Shown piece by piece: positions 23,458 through 36,884 of a DNA stretch of 64,000 nucleotides; the stretch's first letter is position 1, and the number at the start of each line of letters is the position of its first letter. A model generated the notes under the pieces. The model was given only the letters and a program-made list of their open reading frames with translations. It was not told where the DNA came from and searched no databases. This stretch comes from Hofstenia miamia (lineage: Eukaryota; Xenacoelomorpha; Acoela), in the NCBI GenBank assembly GCA_004352715.1, contig SCFE01000012.1, forward strand, positions 2,226,795-2,290,794, read 5' to 3'. A program made the position numbers and the translations under genes.

Positions 23458-26400
23458 CTTTATTTAGTAAGAAATGTTTTAATAATGTCTTGAAGTCGGT
23501 TGAAAGCTAAAATTCCCAAAATAGAAATTAATTGGTGTGACTTATCATGCAGTAAAATTGATTGAAATTTATTGATAATAAAATGTTTCTAACTGCATTA
23601 CTTTTGAGGGTAAGGTATTGCAATACCTTTTTTCAATAAATATTTCAGCAATATAATAATAGCAAAGTAAAAGTAAATTCTCCCTATTAGGAGGTCTAAA
23701 GTCCATGGGAATATAATCTTAAATTTTTCTTATTATATATCTTGGGTAAACTCAGCACTCGCAGCGCTGGGAGAGCTTTCAAAGGTAAATGAAAGTGGAG
23801 ATTAGTCCTATATCATGTAGTGCTATTAGATTTTAGATTTTGGATATTTAATTAGTTTGTGAGTTATAAGTGCTTTCAAAAATATTTCTAGTAACCAAGA
23901 TGTTTAAAAAAATTTTTGCATTTAATAGCTAAAAAATCTTCAGTGCTTCTTGAAAATATATGTATGTGTTAAGTGCATTTTTAATTCTAAGATCATCTAA
24001 CGTAAAATTCAATGCAGTAGCCTTCAATACTTCAATGTGTAACTTCAATTTAAAATATACATCCACGGATGTAACTGCTGTATACTAATACAATTATTTT
24101 TTCAACGAATCAGCAATGAACTGGTGCGATATACTCACAATAACATTGAATTATTAACAGTTAACACCTGCTACAAATCTTTTTAAAGATTTATAAAAAT
24201 AAATCAACAACCGACCAAATGCGTTTGTTTCGATTAAACTAAGTCATTCGTTGCATTGCGGATTTCTTTCTTTCCCGTTCAGAATGACATCAGAAATAAC
24301 AAAAAATGCAAACTAAATAAATTTTTACAACAATTAAATGTATTAATGAATAGCTTTTTCGATACTTGTAATTTATTGTTTTGAATTTTTATATTTATAG
24401 TAAATTTTGCTCACATTTTTAGTTCCAAAAGGTCAAGTTTAATTAGTCGTTTACTATGTTTTATTTTAAAAAATGGACAATTAGTGTAAATGAGACTATT
24501 TTAATGCAATTTTGAAGTATAATAATGATTAATTAAATAGCATACATGCTGTGAGAAAATTTGAGAGATTATTTCACGAGTGGGAACTTCCCAATTATGT
24601 AAATATTAATCAACAAAACTCACAGTTAATGTTTTCAAAATAAATCTAATCAAAGGATTTAAGTCTAGACGAGGGTCTAGATCTCATTAATTTGTTATTT
24701 CAAAGCAGTAACAAAATTTCGTCTGTAAAAAACAACTCGGAAAGAACAATTCTCCATACATGTATAACTTTTAAAATTTTTGCAATACATAAATATTGTA
24801 TATTGAGTTTACATATTACTTTAGAATATTATTATTACTTAATATTTAAAGTAAATTTCATTCAAATGTAGAAATATGTAGAAAATTCCTCTATGCATGT
24901 GACAATTAAATTGAAATCTACAAGCTTTATGAATTGAATTTATGCTATAATAGTATATACTCTAGCAATCGCAACGTCTTCATACACATTCAAACCATTT
25001 AGCAATCTTTATATTGATTGCTAAAATCACCAGAATTGAAATATATTTCGGATTGGAACTTGAACACTCGAAAAACAAAAGCAACATTTTTATCCAAATA
25101 TTTTTAACCTTAAGTTTGTTCATTAAGTTGACGATCTTAAAAGATATTGAAATTGGAAGAGATGTACACAGCATTTGTTGAGTGTAGAGCCTACTTTAAT
25201 CAGATTACAGTAATCCTTTGTTAGAGCTTTCTACGCATGGGAAAAACCTGAAATTTTAGGTGAAATCATTTTTAGCCGTTTCTATAAAACTTAAAAATAT
25301 TTTCACTGAAGCTATGTGAATTTTGACCAAATCTTCTTTCCTTTTTTGGGTGAATAGGAAGTATTGAGTTCCGGTGAATAATTTTGGATAGATGAAATAT
25401 AATTCCTTCTAATATAATGAGATAGGTTACTAATTAATCGCATAAATAACTTCTGAAGAAGTAAAAATTATGAGAAATTCATGCGTATTGTGCTTCAAGT
25501 TATTAGTTAAACGATATTATGTTTGTCAGCAGGCAATTATATTAGTTTATATATATATATATATAAATATTCTAGCTTCATAAAAAATTGCAATAACAAT
25601 GACATATACCAGGTTATGACAATATACTGGGCTAGCATCTACAATGAAGTAGGCAATAAGAATACATTTAACAAAGTGTGAGAAATTAGAGCAATTTAAA
25701 ANATCAAGATTGAAAATTACATTATAAACTATATTTGCACAGACATAGATGTTCTAAATATTTTTTCATGCAGTATAATCCAAAAATAATAAAATAAAAT
25801 AATTTTTTTTAATTAGAAACATCTTATTTACGATATATTTCAAATTGACTATCCACAATTTTTAATTAAAATATTTTGCAAGCCTATTTCAAAATATTTT
25901 CTCAAAATATTTCACATACAGTAAGTACATCTTTCAAATTTTTTGAAAAGGATTTCAATCTTATACTTCAGTGTTTTTAGTAAATCGGACAGTACACTTT
26001 TGGGCCATGGATTGAGTACATACAGAAATATTTTGATTTCTGCATAGACATAAGTGCAATTTATTTTGAGTTAGCAATGCATTGTTTTATAAATTCGATA
26101 GTTTTGTACTAGGAAGAAAGTAGTACTGTCGTTTCGATTTCTATTCATGGAATAGAAGATTATAGCAGTGTGGGGGAAAGTTCTGTGATAATACTAAGAA
26201 AACGATTGAGCGAAATACTTAAATTCATTAGACCGATTTTAGTGTTGAATGAGGATAAATATTTGGAACAATCGTTCTTGTTCTTGATAAGGTTATTCAA
26301 AAACACAAAAAATGTATAAATAATAAAAAATGTTTTTTTACTGAAATATAGTTTGATTGTCCAATTATAATTTTTTTCTAATATTAGGCTATAGTAGCTA

Positions 26401-27072
26401 TACTAACTCACCAGTAGAAATGCTGCTTAAAATTGAAAAAGGAAGATGTGATATTGATGTAAGTGATGACATAATTTTAGGCACCTGCCCAAAGAATTTA
26501 TCAAATATGTTTCGATTTGTGTTCCAAATAAAATTATGCAGACAATGCCCCGTCGTCCAACTTAGCATCTTTATATTTTCTAGAATTTTATGAGAATTAT
26601 GCGAAATAGATCTTTCAGACCTCGTTTGAAATCAATGTCAATTTCTGAAGCAAATTTTCAATTATAAAATCAATAGGATAAAATTCAAGATGCTGTTTGT
26701 GGACTGTTTCTGTTTAATGTGTGAATTTTCTCCATAAATTGTGAATCTTTAAACAGTACAAATTGCTCTATTGGTAAATATGCGGATAATACATTGATTT
26801 GTCTTTCAACTTTTGAAAATTTAGGTTTAACAAACTTAACATTTAATAAGATTAAATCTTGATATGAAGAAAACTATTTGAAATCAATTATAGGAATTAA
26901 CTGAAAATAATTATATCAATAAAGAAAAAAATTGGTGATGACATCTAAAATTGATTGCTATTCTTCAATGACAATATATTGATCAGATAAAATGAAGCTT
27001 TTGAAATTTTATTATTATTATTAAATTTATTGAACAAATGTGTCTTCGTTAAATATTTTTGTTCAAGATTTG
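23458..27072. other. Intergenic, no gene recognised
   Basis: AT-rich sequence with a short TA array near 25549-25564 and an N at 25702. The frames at 24980-25174 and 26357-26593 show no family resemblance and are taken as chance. Confidence 0.5.
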
Positions 27073-27338
27073 ATTACATACAGTAGCGTACGCAAGGAAT
27101 ATGACATGGTGGAATGTCCTCGTCAGGTTTTGTACATCGATTTTGATTGGCTAAATGAACAAAATTTCGGTACAAAATTACAAAATTTTTAAAACTAAGT
27201 TGTGAATAGCATTTTTAGGGTCTCTTCTTTTCAACAACTACAAACTTCTCGTGTGGCTTTGCTCTTCTTTTGATCACTTATTTGATCAAGCTTGATATGC
27301 GCCCATTAGAAAACCCTGCTTATGCCCCTGATTATATG
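27073..27338. mobile_element. hAT-type MITE, older diverged copy
   Basis: The element spans 27081-27330. It starts CAGTAGCGTACGCAAGG and ends CTTATGCCCCTG, so its ends match the better preserved copy at 31497-31703. GACATGGTGGAATGTCC just inside the left end is also shared. The flanking octamers ATTACATA and ATTATATG agree at six of eight positions, as expected for a decayed 8-bp target duplication. Confidence 0.75.
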
Positions 27339-28673
27339 CATACGCTAAAGTATTTTCCATAACTTTAATTGAAACGTTTGGTATTCAATAATTCATCAAT
27401 TATAGCAAGAATGGACTATTGTGCAAGACATCTTGCTAATTCCATTTATTAACACTCGAAAACATACAAATTTCAAAAATATAAAATCTCTCAAAATTCT
27501 TCTGACATACCAGGATAAAATTTTTTAATTCCTCAGAATGCAAACCGCTAAATTTTGCAATCGCTGAACTCATGCATGACTAAGGTGTTTCCATGCTCGA
27601 AAACTAATTTCCTCTGGCCTTCAAACATATAATTCCAAAATGCTTCATCTTACAGCAGACTTTCACCTACCCCACAAAGGTAAAATGTGCTATGCTATTA
27701 TGCTTTTTATCCCTTTTTTGAGTTGTCACTAGTGGTGGATTGTTTTAATCAATATGATTTAGTTGTGAAATACCAACATATACCTTGCATTTCTTTCTGT
27801 TTTTTTCTCCGTTATGTTTCAATATTAAGTTCTAACAATACAATAAAATAAAAATAATTCAGTTTCGCGACAACTAACAATTTGACAGCTGCATTCCCTT
27901 TCCCTAATTTATGCCTGCTTCGAAGATATCCACCCAGTTATATTCCTTATAACAAAATGACGCTTATTCGACTTAATAGCAGGTGAATCGTGTCATCCCC
28001 TTTTTACTTGTAAAATACATCTAATCTAATTTTTTTTGTAATCTTCTTTACAAGAATATTAAACCATTACCTACATACATATGCAAAGAATTCCTTGTGA
28101 GTACAAAATACCTCCATTGAAACTTGATTTTCAATTAACATGTTTATTGTACATGTAAAATAAATAGGTTTGTTTAATTATAATACCGGAATTCTATAAA
28201 TAGCTAAAGTTGGAAATGCGGCAAAGGAAATGCAACGGTGACAGATTCTTTGAATTTCATGTATCATGTAGGCAACAACAAAAAATAAAAGTGGCAAATC
28301 TATCAGATTAATTTGCACCAGTAGGAAATACGCGAAATCCACAACACGTGGTTCTTTTTATCTTTCTGTTTGTGTACCAGCAAGCAGTACTCATTAATTG
28401 CGATAAGGAGCGCAGACGAACGGAGACAATTAAGCTGATGACGACTTGCTGTGTCAGTCAGTTTTCACGCATCGCTCAGTTGGCAAAACAAGGAAGGCAA
28501 CTAACTGTGAAAGCAAAGAACACTTTAACATATAGCACAATTACATATCAATTTATGAGCATTACTGCATATTAATTTAGTCCTCAAGTTTGACTTTGTG
28601 CATAACCGACAAGCAATCAGTGATTGTAGACAACTAGCGGTCTCTCAGGGAATTCAATTGTCAATATAATAAA

Positions 28674-28678
<5 letters not shown>
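27339..28678. other. Intergenic, no gene recognised
   Basis: The segment at about 28340-28520 is richer in CG than its surroundings and has a frame of 75 codons at 28348 that resembles nothing I know. It could be a promoter or unannotated exon, but nothing supports this further. Confidence 0.4.

Positions 28679-28712
<34 letters not shown>
28679..28712. repeat. TA microsatellite
   Basis: A TA array of 17 units lies just left of the dispersed repeat at 28739. Confidence 0.95.
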
Positions 28713-28718
<6 letters not shown>

Positions 28719-28738
28719 GTATACATTTTTCTATTAAC

Positions 28739-28872
28739 CTTAAACAGGCAGACGTCCGTTTTAAAAGACAAACCGTTTTTCCACATTTATCAAATTTTTC
28801 TCCAAGCCTATTTGAAATTCATGAGGTATGTGAAGGTTCAATGGGGAACATACTTAATGCATTGTTGAAAAA
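28739..28872 (+). repeat. Dispersed repeat, copy A
   Basis: It shares CTTAAACAG, GACAAACCGTTTT, TTTTCTCCAAGCCTATT, GAGGTATGTGAAGG and GGGGAACATACTT in the same order with 33948-34090. The copies are clearly diverged. The family is not recognised; a decayed transposon fragment is most likely. Confidence 0.75.
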
Positions 28873-31225
28873 ATTAAAAAGTTAAATGTATGTGCACAAA
28901 TATACTCTTGTCAAATTTGCAAAGTTTCAGCTGTGAGTGTTAACTTAAAATACCGTTTTTCTAATTGTTTTTATCAAACTTCTTTGCTTAATACCGAAAT
29001 TGAATTGGTTTATAAATGGTTAATTTGATATATTTTAATGCTCAATACAATTATTTTTTGATAAACGGCCCCAAATCTCATGTCAATGGCTGAATTATTA
29101 AGTAAAAGAAAAAGTAGGACTTCTTACAATAACGTCAACATTTACTTCACTAGTAAAAATTTATGATGCATAACTTGTGGTAGGGTTTTGCAAATATTTA
29201 ATTTTGAAAAACGAAGATCGCTTAGGGAATGTTCTTTAATCAATATTTTATATGTACCTAGTCTTAGTAACCAGCAATTAGGTTTATTTGCTACGTTGTT
29301 AATTTCATCAATATTATGTACATTTATGCCTTAACCCTCTCTAGAATATACTGCAAAGTTTGCCATATAAAAAATTTGTGGATTTTATTTCGAAACTAGG
29401 TCGAAACAATTTGGAAGTTATAAATTATTAAGCTCTAATGATTTTTTCTTGATATCCATATTTGTGAAATTAATTTTTATTTCAGGAAATATTTAATGTA
29501 AGGCTTTTTTCTTTGAACGAAGTTGTACTTAAGTACCTTTTGAGAAAACATTTATTTATATGTGTGGTAAATGCAATCAATATTATGTAAAGTTTATAGT
29601 AAACAGTCATTGTATTTATTGCTACTATCTTTCTTCACGATCGTAGATGGCAACGAATTTCAAAGGCGGATTAAAAACTGCGAGGATGGTGAATCAAAGT
29701 TGATAGCGAGGCCCTTGTAAAAAAGAAAAGAGTGTATTATCGAATTTTCATTATACGAATAACTGCATTAATCCTTTGATGATAAAATTCTTATTAAATC
29801 TAACGTACATTTAGTTTCAAAAAATTTCCAATTCAATTAAATTATTTTATGTTTAGTTTTGTTTGTTAAAAGCTACTTTTCAAAAAAATATGCAATCTCA
29901 TCATTATTACTGTCAATCTCTATTTTGACACAAATCACGTCTTCTAAACGTTTTCTAAATCATTTTAAGACGTGCTATAAGACGCCTTCTAAACGTTTTA
30001 ATGTTTATTGGGTATAGACATGGGAAGAATTTGAATCATTTTGTAAAAATCGGATTTTCCATCGAAAAAAACATATATTAATGTAATGTACTTCAAACAC
30101 ATGAATAATTTTTATATCAAAACTTCACCACGAACAAAACTGTTTGTGACATTAAAGGCAAAATAGGTTGTTTGAGTCTAAACCACTAGGTCTAGTATTA
30201 AGTAAATAATGAATTTAGAAATATGTAATATCTAATATAATTGACTTGGTCATCAAAGATAAATAATATGGAAAATTATTAAAATTAGCGGTAGGTGTGT
30301 TTTTAAGTCAAAACAAACAGAGAAATAAATATTTTAGTCTATATACAAATTGCAAAATAATCAGATTTAGTCTTTACGAATATTTATTAGTTAGCTTTCG
30401 ATATGCTATTGAATTGTATAAGTAGGAATTGTCAATGCGTATCCCATCTCATGAGATTTCCCATCCCCCATAGACCTGGATGGTGCTTTGAGACGAAAAA
30501 TCTTTTCTATACACAAACACAACTAAACAAATTTTCAATAAAAAAATAAAACTTAGTCAATTTATGTAAATGAAATATTTTTAAGTAATTTTTTAATTTT
30601 CTAACTACCGAAAACACTGCACACAAAATTTCTAACTTGTCAGGATAAATACCTTATGTCTATTTTATTATTGTATTGAATTATGGTCTGGAAAACCTGT
30701 TTTGTTAATGTATTTTTTCATTGAATGATTAGGAAAAATTGCATATGGTATACAGCAATGTTGTGTAAGACTACAGTTCAATTTGAATAGCACCAAAGTC
30801 ATCCTAACAGATTTGCTTTCAGCCCCACCCAAGGCGATAACCAGACCTTACTTCCAAAGGCCCATGACGTTTATCTTCAATGGTAATTGTCCTTCCCACT
30901 ACATTACTAATACATCAGTTTCTTCCGTGTTTGAATCATATAATTATATTAATCATATTTATAGGGCTTCCATTCTTCAAATTCGATAAATAAACTGCAT
31001 TCCAAATATATAAAAGATTCCTTCAAAATTCTGTAAAGCAAAGTAAGTTTTTGTTTGTTTGACAAATAAACCTTAATATAAATACTTCTGGTTGCACGGA
31101 TTATTTAATTTGTTATCATTAATGATGACTTGGGAGATTATCTATTGCTAACCAGATTCAATATATATATATATATATTTTCATTCAATATACAATTGTC
31201 AATATATATATATGTATATACGTAT
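28873..31225. other. Intergenic, no gene recognised
   Basis: AT-rich sequence. Near 29935-30002 the motif TTCTAAACGTTTT occurs twice about 50 bases apart. Short TA-type arrays lie at about 31160-31178 and 31202-31225. No coding sequence is recognised. Confidence 0.5.
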
Positions 31226-31488
31226 GTATACCTCTTATCATTAAGCACCGGGCACTGATAATGTAGTAAGGGCACGGGTCCGGCATTTGGGCTGTGAACT
31301 TTGTTGTTCAAAGATAGTAATTTTTAAAACGATTAATTTTGAAGTAGATTAGATCAATTGATGGATACGTATTTTGAATCCATCTATTTTTATATCTATT
31401 TACATATATATGTATTTCGTGAAAAAGGAACCTTTATGTAGATTTACAACAAAAATTACAACATACCACATAAAATGTTACACTGAGC

Positions 31489-31711
31489 CACATAACCAGT
31501 GGCGTACCCAGGGGGGACATGGTGGAATGTCCCCCCGTCAGGTTTCCATATTTAATTTTGACTGGATAAATCAAAAAATTTTTCGTAAAAAATTGAAAAA
31601 TTTAAATCTAGGATCGTGAAATGCATTTTTAGGGTAGATTTTCTCAATATTTTCAAAAATAACAATGATGTCCCCCCGTCAGAAAATCCTGGGTACGCCC
31701 CTGCACATAAC
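31489..31711. mobile_element. hAT-type MITE with perfect target duplication
   Basis: The element spans 31497-31703 (207 bp). It begins CAGTGGCGTACCCAGG and ends CCTGGGTACGCCCCTG, giving terminal inverted repeats with 15 of 16 positions matching. CACATAAC is present on both sides (31489-31496 and 31704-31711), an exact 8-bp target duplication that places it in the hAT superfamily. It carries no coding sequence. It sits between two GGGCACGGG-rich segments (about 31230-31300 and 32085-32165), so it may have landed inside an older element. Confidence 0.92.
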
Positions 31712-33947
31712 ATTAACTGTATTATTCAAAATCAGAAAATTTTACTTCACTGTCACTTTCTGACATTGCGTTAGTATGTAAACAGTGACTTAAGAAACAA
31801 AAGTTGTGAACTTATGTCGCTCCATATCATTTGAATTGAATTAATGTTATTTATTTATTTTTCAAGGTTACACAAGAAGTGTAGTGTACTATTACAATTT
31901 AATAAAAATTATTTTCACTGTTTGATGTGTTGTCAATTATTGTGATATATTGGTATAACTTCTTCTGGAAACGGGACTTAATGTACTAAATTTGGTTTTT
32001 GAGGTAAACTACATTGATAGTTGTTATAACAGTCAAGCATTTTATTTAAGAAACATTTAGATACGGGCATAACTGGTCTAGGATTTGGGCACGGACAAAC
32101 CGACGGGCTTATTTTTATGGTACAAGCTACGGACCGGGCACGGGCACAGACATGGCCCTTACCCCAAATGATAGCTCAAAGAAAATGAAATATGAGATTG
32201 CTGCTATCATGTTAAGATATTGAGTGATGATGCCATTTGACTGAAACAATGCCAAAAAATGGGTTCAAATCCATGGTTTTGCATATCTCGGGTATTTCAC
32301 AGTTCCACAGTTTACACTTTACATGCGATGAAAATATCCCATAAGAATTCTAAGAAATCAATAAAATGTGAAACTCAAAAATGTTTTATACGAATTTAAA
32401 CAGATATTTTTTTCAGTGGATTTCACATACCTTACATCACTATATCTGTTATAATTTATTTATATTGGTATTAGGGATTGTATAAAATATATAAAGTATT
32501 TATTGAAGTATTTTCCCAATTTTTGATTTGAGTTTACCGACTATATTTAATTAAAGAAGCAAATTAGTGGAAAAGTATACTACACAACTTGTACTACCAA
32601 CAATCCCGCGTATAAGTGTAAACAAAAAGAAAGGGATTAACTAGTATCTATGGACTGACATAGTTCCACGAGGAGGCATATCACAACAACAGAAAACAAT
32701 TGGAAACAATTGCAGAAGATTGTTTTGTAAATAATGTCTGCGAGATTGAAATCAATCAAAGCGCTACAATTAACAGCTACCCACCAACCAATCAATTGGT
32801 ACTATTAATTAGATTGAGGAAATCTTTGGACGCTACCAAATGACCAAATATTTCAATAAATATTTATGTTATTTAAATTCATGAGATAATTTCATTCATA
32901 AGTATTGCGCAAATTGCAGACATTGAACATTTTTTTAGAAAAACTAGCACCAAGTTGCTTACAAATGTAACCAATTATTCTATGGAAAAGATTCCCAAGA
33001 AATTTATTGAGTAGTTGATTTCCTACAGTCTTTTAAAAAATAGAATATACTGAATATAAATTTATAAAAACTTTTTCAAATTAAAGACATCATTTCATTT
33101 ATTAAAAGATTTCAGGTTAAAAGCATAAAAATTTGAAAAACTGGTAGCTAAATGTGTGGTTTCTTTATGCAAGAATCAGATGAAAAAGTATGCATTAAAT
33201 GAAACCAAAGACTACTTTAATCACGGCTTGGGAATTTTCTGTACAAAAATGAAAGAATGCAATAAAAATCTCTTGCAAATTTTGTCCAAATTTTCAAAAT
33301 GAAGAATATAACAAAATCCTTTCACACTTGTGGCCGACAATAATTCTATTCACTTAAAAACAAACAAAAGGTTTGCCAAGCAAATTAGAGGTTTTCACAA
33401 GTAAAGAAGTAAAATAGATTTTTAGAAATAGCGCATCTCAAAGTCTAAACTGTAAATTTATATTTGCGCTATTGTAAGTCTACATTCATTTCAGTGCACA
33501 TTAAACAATTGATTTTGATGTCTACAAAATGAATATTTATCATTAATTGCCACATTTTATTTGGATGTAGTTTTTATTATTAAAAAAGCATGGAGATGTG
33601 TAAAATAGAAAATTCTTTGAATTGGTTAACAAACGCGAATTGTTACATCAAGTGCTGACCTGTGCCCGAATGAATTTTTTTGCTTTACTTTCAACAATTT
33701 TACAGCAAGTCCAGAGGTCGTGATTATAATAGGACTTGATGAACCACTATAAACACTTCATGGCAAAGTAATTATTAAAAAGTTTTTACACTTTGTTTTG
33801 AACATTTGATATAAATTTTCTAATTTGATAATTCAGTTTTTGAATAAGTTAATCATTATTTATAGTTAACAAAGTATTCATAGACTCTCTGTTGTATTGA
33901 GCAATTCATTAAACGCCGATATTTTCGTGGACCAAGGTGTATCTAAT
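31712..33947. other. Intergenic, no gene recognised
   Basis: A GC-rich patch at 32085-32165 (GGGCACGGACAAACC, CCGGGCACGGGCACAG) echoes one at 31245-31285 (GGGCACGGGTCCGG) and may be the other half of an older repeat. The rest is AT-rich and holds no recognisable gene. Confidence 0.5.
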
Positions 33948-34090
33948 CTTAAACAGTCTGGCGTGTTTCTTAAAAAACAAACCGTTTTCGACATTTACAA
34001 AAAATTTTCTCCAAGCCTATTACCAAATGTGAAAATCTTGAGGTATGTGAAGGTCTATTGGGGAACATACTTTAGTGCAATGTTGAAAAT
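33948..34090 (+). repeat. Dispersed repeat, copy B
   Basis: This is the partner of 28739-28872. A weaker second unit seems to follow at about 34118-34235 (AGAACAAGTTGTTTT, then TTCTCTCCATACCTATT), so the element may consist of tandem degenerate units of about 150 bp. Confidence 0.7.
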
Positions 34091-34487
34091 TTCTATTGAA
34101 TCGTATTACTGTGCCAGGGTTGTTTAAGAGAACAAGTTGTTTTTAAAATTTCGAATTTTTGAAAAAGATTCAAATTCTCTCCATACCTATTGTTCATGTA
34201 CTCAAATGGTTTTAAGCTCATGGAGGCAAAAAAAACTTTGACTGTTTCTTGATATGTGCGAAGATATTTCAAACCCATTGAGGCAAGCCGTGCGCAAATC
34301 CAGAGGTCCCCCTGCGCCCGGAAAATTCGCACAATGGCACGCCTCGATGGAACAGAGCTAGTTCGCGGATTTAGGGCGAAAATGAAAGAGGAGACTCTCC
34401 TCTACCATGTGGTGCTTTCAGATTGAGCACAGCTTTAACAGTTTTTGAGCTATAAGCGGTTAGAACATGGTTTAATTAGGGCCCTGC

Positions 34488-34617
34488 GAGTACTCGAAGT
34501 TTCGAGTTGGGTCGAGTCAAGTCTAGTCGAGTATCCGACCCGACTCCACTCCACTCGAAATTTAAGTATTAACAGCTTTCGATTCGGGTCGAGTTGACTC
34601 GAGTTGTCTTGACTTGG
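34488..34617. repeat. TCGAG-rich repeat
   Basis: Eight TCGA cores occur in 130 bp, mostly as GGGTCGAGT, GTCGAGT or ACTCGAG, with the complement ATCCGACCCGACTCC between them. The segment can fold on itself. It is probably the end of a mobile element, but the family is not recognised. Confidence 0.6.
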
Positions 34618-36841
34618 TATTGAATAGTAGGCTACATTAAATGTTTGCCTAATTGAAAACAATGTGTATAATTTTACAAAAATGTCTTTTTTTACTACGT
34701 TGGTCACGTCTCGCTACTGCGTACAAGATTAGGATTGGATGGTTTTAAAATTTCACATTCTTTTCATTCTTAAAAGTTATGCTAAGCTCTCGTTTGCACA
34801 GGTAGCGCCTTCAAGTTGGGGTTTCGCATTAAATTATGAATTCTTTTAGAAATTACAATATAGTGTGGCATTCCAAGTTAAAAAAATATGTCCAAACTGT
34901 CTTCAATAAGTGTTCTCGGCATATTTAAGAATATGAATACCAGAAAGCGAAAATAAAAAAAGAGACTATCTACTATCATATATATATATATACTGTAGCT
35001 TATATATAGACAAATAGAAATTTTACGATTACATAAAATTCAGCGGAGCAGTAAATTTTTGTGTTTTGAGGAAAAATTTTCATTGCTTGAAAAAACCACA
35101 GAATTTTCTCCTTCATAGTCTCAATACAACGCGGAAAATATTGAAGTCCTTACGAAATGTTTTCAATGAATTTACTGTATATTATTTGAAAACAATCTAT
35201 TTAAGTTGTCAAGCCATCACTATATATAACAAAGAAAACTATAATGAATGATTTTTCAAAGTGTCAACTTCATTTGATTAGTCTATTATATCAGAACCAG
35301 GTCTAAATATGATTTCAGCTGTTTCCTTTGTAGACGTCTGACTGCTTACATCAATTAATTCATTCTCTTTTGTAATATTCGATAATTCCATTATATTACT
35401 ATTTGAACAGATTCGCAAAGAGTACGAGGGTGGATTAAATGTCAGCATATTATACAAACATGCAGGTTGCATAGTACTCTAACAAACATTCCAATGACAG
35501 TAGTTAAACTAAATAAATCATATTGCTGCATATTAAACCAAATTCTCACATTAGTTTCTTATTATAACAGCTGATAAATTGGCAAACAGTAATCAATTGA
35601 ATTGTATTGCCAAAGGCTTTGTTTGAGTGAGAGCTTCTTGCAAAGATACTTTGAACTGAACTTTTATGTTGTCAGTTGCATGCACCAATGCGAATGGTGG
35701 TCTATGCAAAAATGTAGAAATTCCTCAATTTAAAGCTATGGAAAAATACTATATTTGTAAATTCTTCTAATTTCTTCAAATCTATATTTTGCAGTGATGA
35801 ATGAATTCATCTAGCTATCCGAAGTCACAACTTTTAGTCTAAATTAGGATGTTGTCAAAATTTAGATTTATTTGCATTTTTCTATAATTATATAAATATA
35901 AGATACATTCAACGAGGTGCACTATGGGTTGAAATGTGTGAGAATATTTAAACTAGAGACATGATATTAACAGTTAAAACAGCGATTAGTTCTTGAAAAT
36001 ACATTTTCATCTGATGTTTCAAATGCGAAAATTATTCAATAGAAACCAAAATTTCTACTTATTGCAAATTCAATGAGATTATCAACATAATTGGAAGTAT
36101 GTGTACCTGCTAGTGTTTTTGCTGAATGAATAATCAAGCAAACAAAAAAGGCTTATAGCTCATTTTCACCTATTGTCGCGTTCGTAGCGTTAAAAAGGCA
36201 TTTAAATACTATGTGTAATAAAGTTACAGCAATCATTTGTGAGGTTTATTACTTATTTTGCTTTTAATGTTATCATTCACACATAACTATAATTGATTAT
36301 GTGAATGAGTTCAATTTTGCTGTTTGAAGATAAGATTCTAATTCCTTCTATTTGGGTTTAACCCTTGTATACCCGTCCAAAAAATTAACCTAAGCGCCTG
36401 CTCGGGTCATTTTTGACCCGTTAATTATTGAGATATATTTATTAGTTCGTTATGCTTTTTTGTTCAAGATGAATTAAAAGTATAAAAGTAGATCAACTAA
36501 ATCTAATTTTATTCAGATTTGGATGCAATTCGTACATGTAAATGTTCTTACAGCATGCAAATTTTACAAATATATTTTTGAAAATTACTGCAAGTAAGCT
36601 GTAGTCTAATTATTTAAAATTCGCACTAAATTCATAAAAATTTGAATCCGCAGAATCACTATTGACATAAATATCTTAAAATGCCTATGAATAAACAGAG
36701 TTTTCTGTGAAATAGGTTCTCTCAAACTAGATTTAACTACTACCCATGACCCACATCAATTCTAGAAATAAATAAATCACATTTATATATTGGTGTATGT
36801 TAAAAAACCAAGTGTTACAGTAAGCATAGAAACTCGCTTAC

Positions 36842-36845
<4 letters not shown>
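34618..36845. other. Intergenic, no gene recognised
   Basis: AT-rich sequence with a short TA array at about 34977-34992. At 36403-36420 a short hairpin CGGGTCATTTTTGACCCG follows TTAACCC (36359-36365), a pattern seen at ends of some TTAA-inserting elements. No right end was found and no coding sequence is recognised. Confidence 0.45.
36403..36420. repeat. Short GC-rich hairpin
   Basis: CGGGTCA and TGACCCG form perfect 7-bp arms around a TTTT loop. The motif stands out in its AT-rich neighbourhood. Role unknown. Confidence 0.6.

Positions 36846-36880
<35 letters not shown>
36846..36880. repeat. TA microsatellite
   Basis: A TA array of about 17 units with no interruption. Confidence 0.95.

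Positions 36881-36884
<4 letters not shown>

Noticed and set aside
28348-28575. 75-codon frame in a CG-richer patch as a gene
   Set aside because: No homology, no splice context, and the composition change alone is not enough.
36359-36420. piggyBac-like left end (TTAACCC plus hairpin)
   Set aside because: Only one end is visible, and TTAA is frequent in AT-rich DNA.
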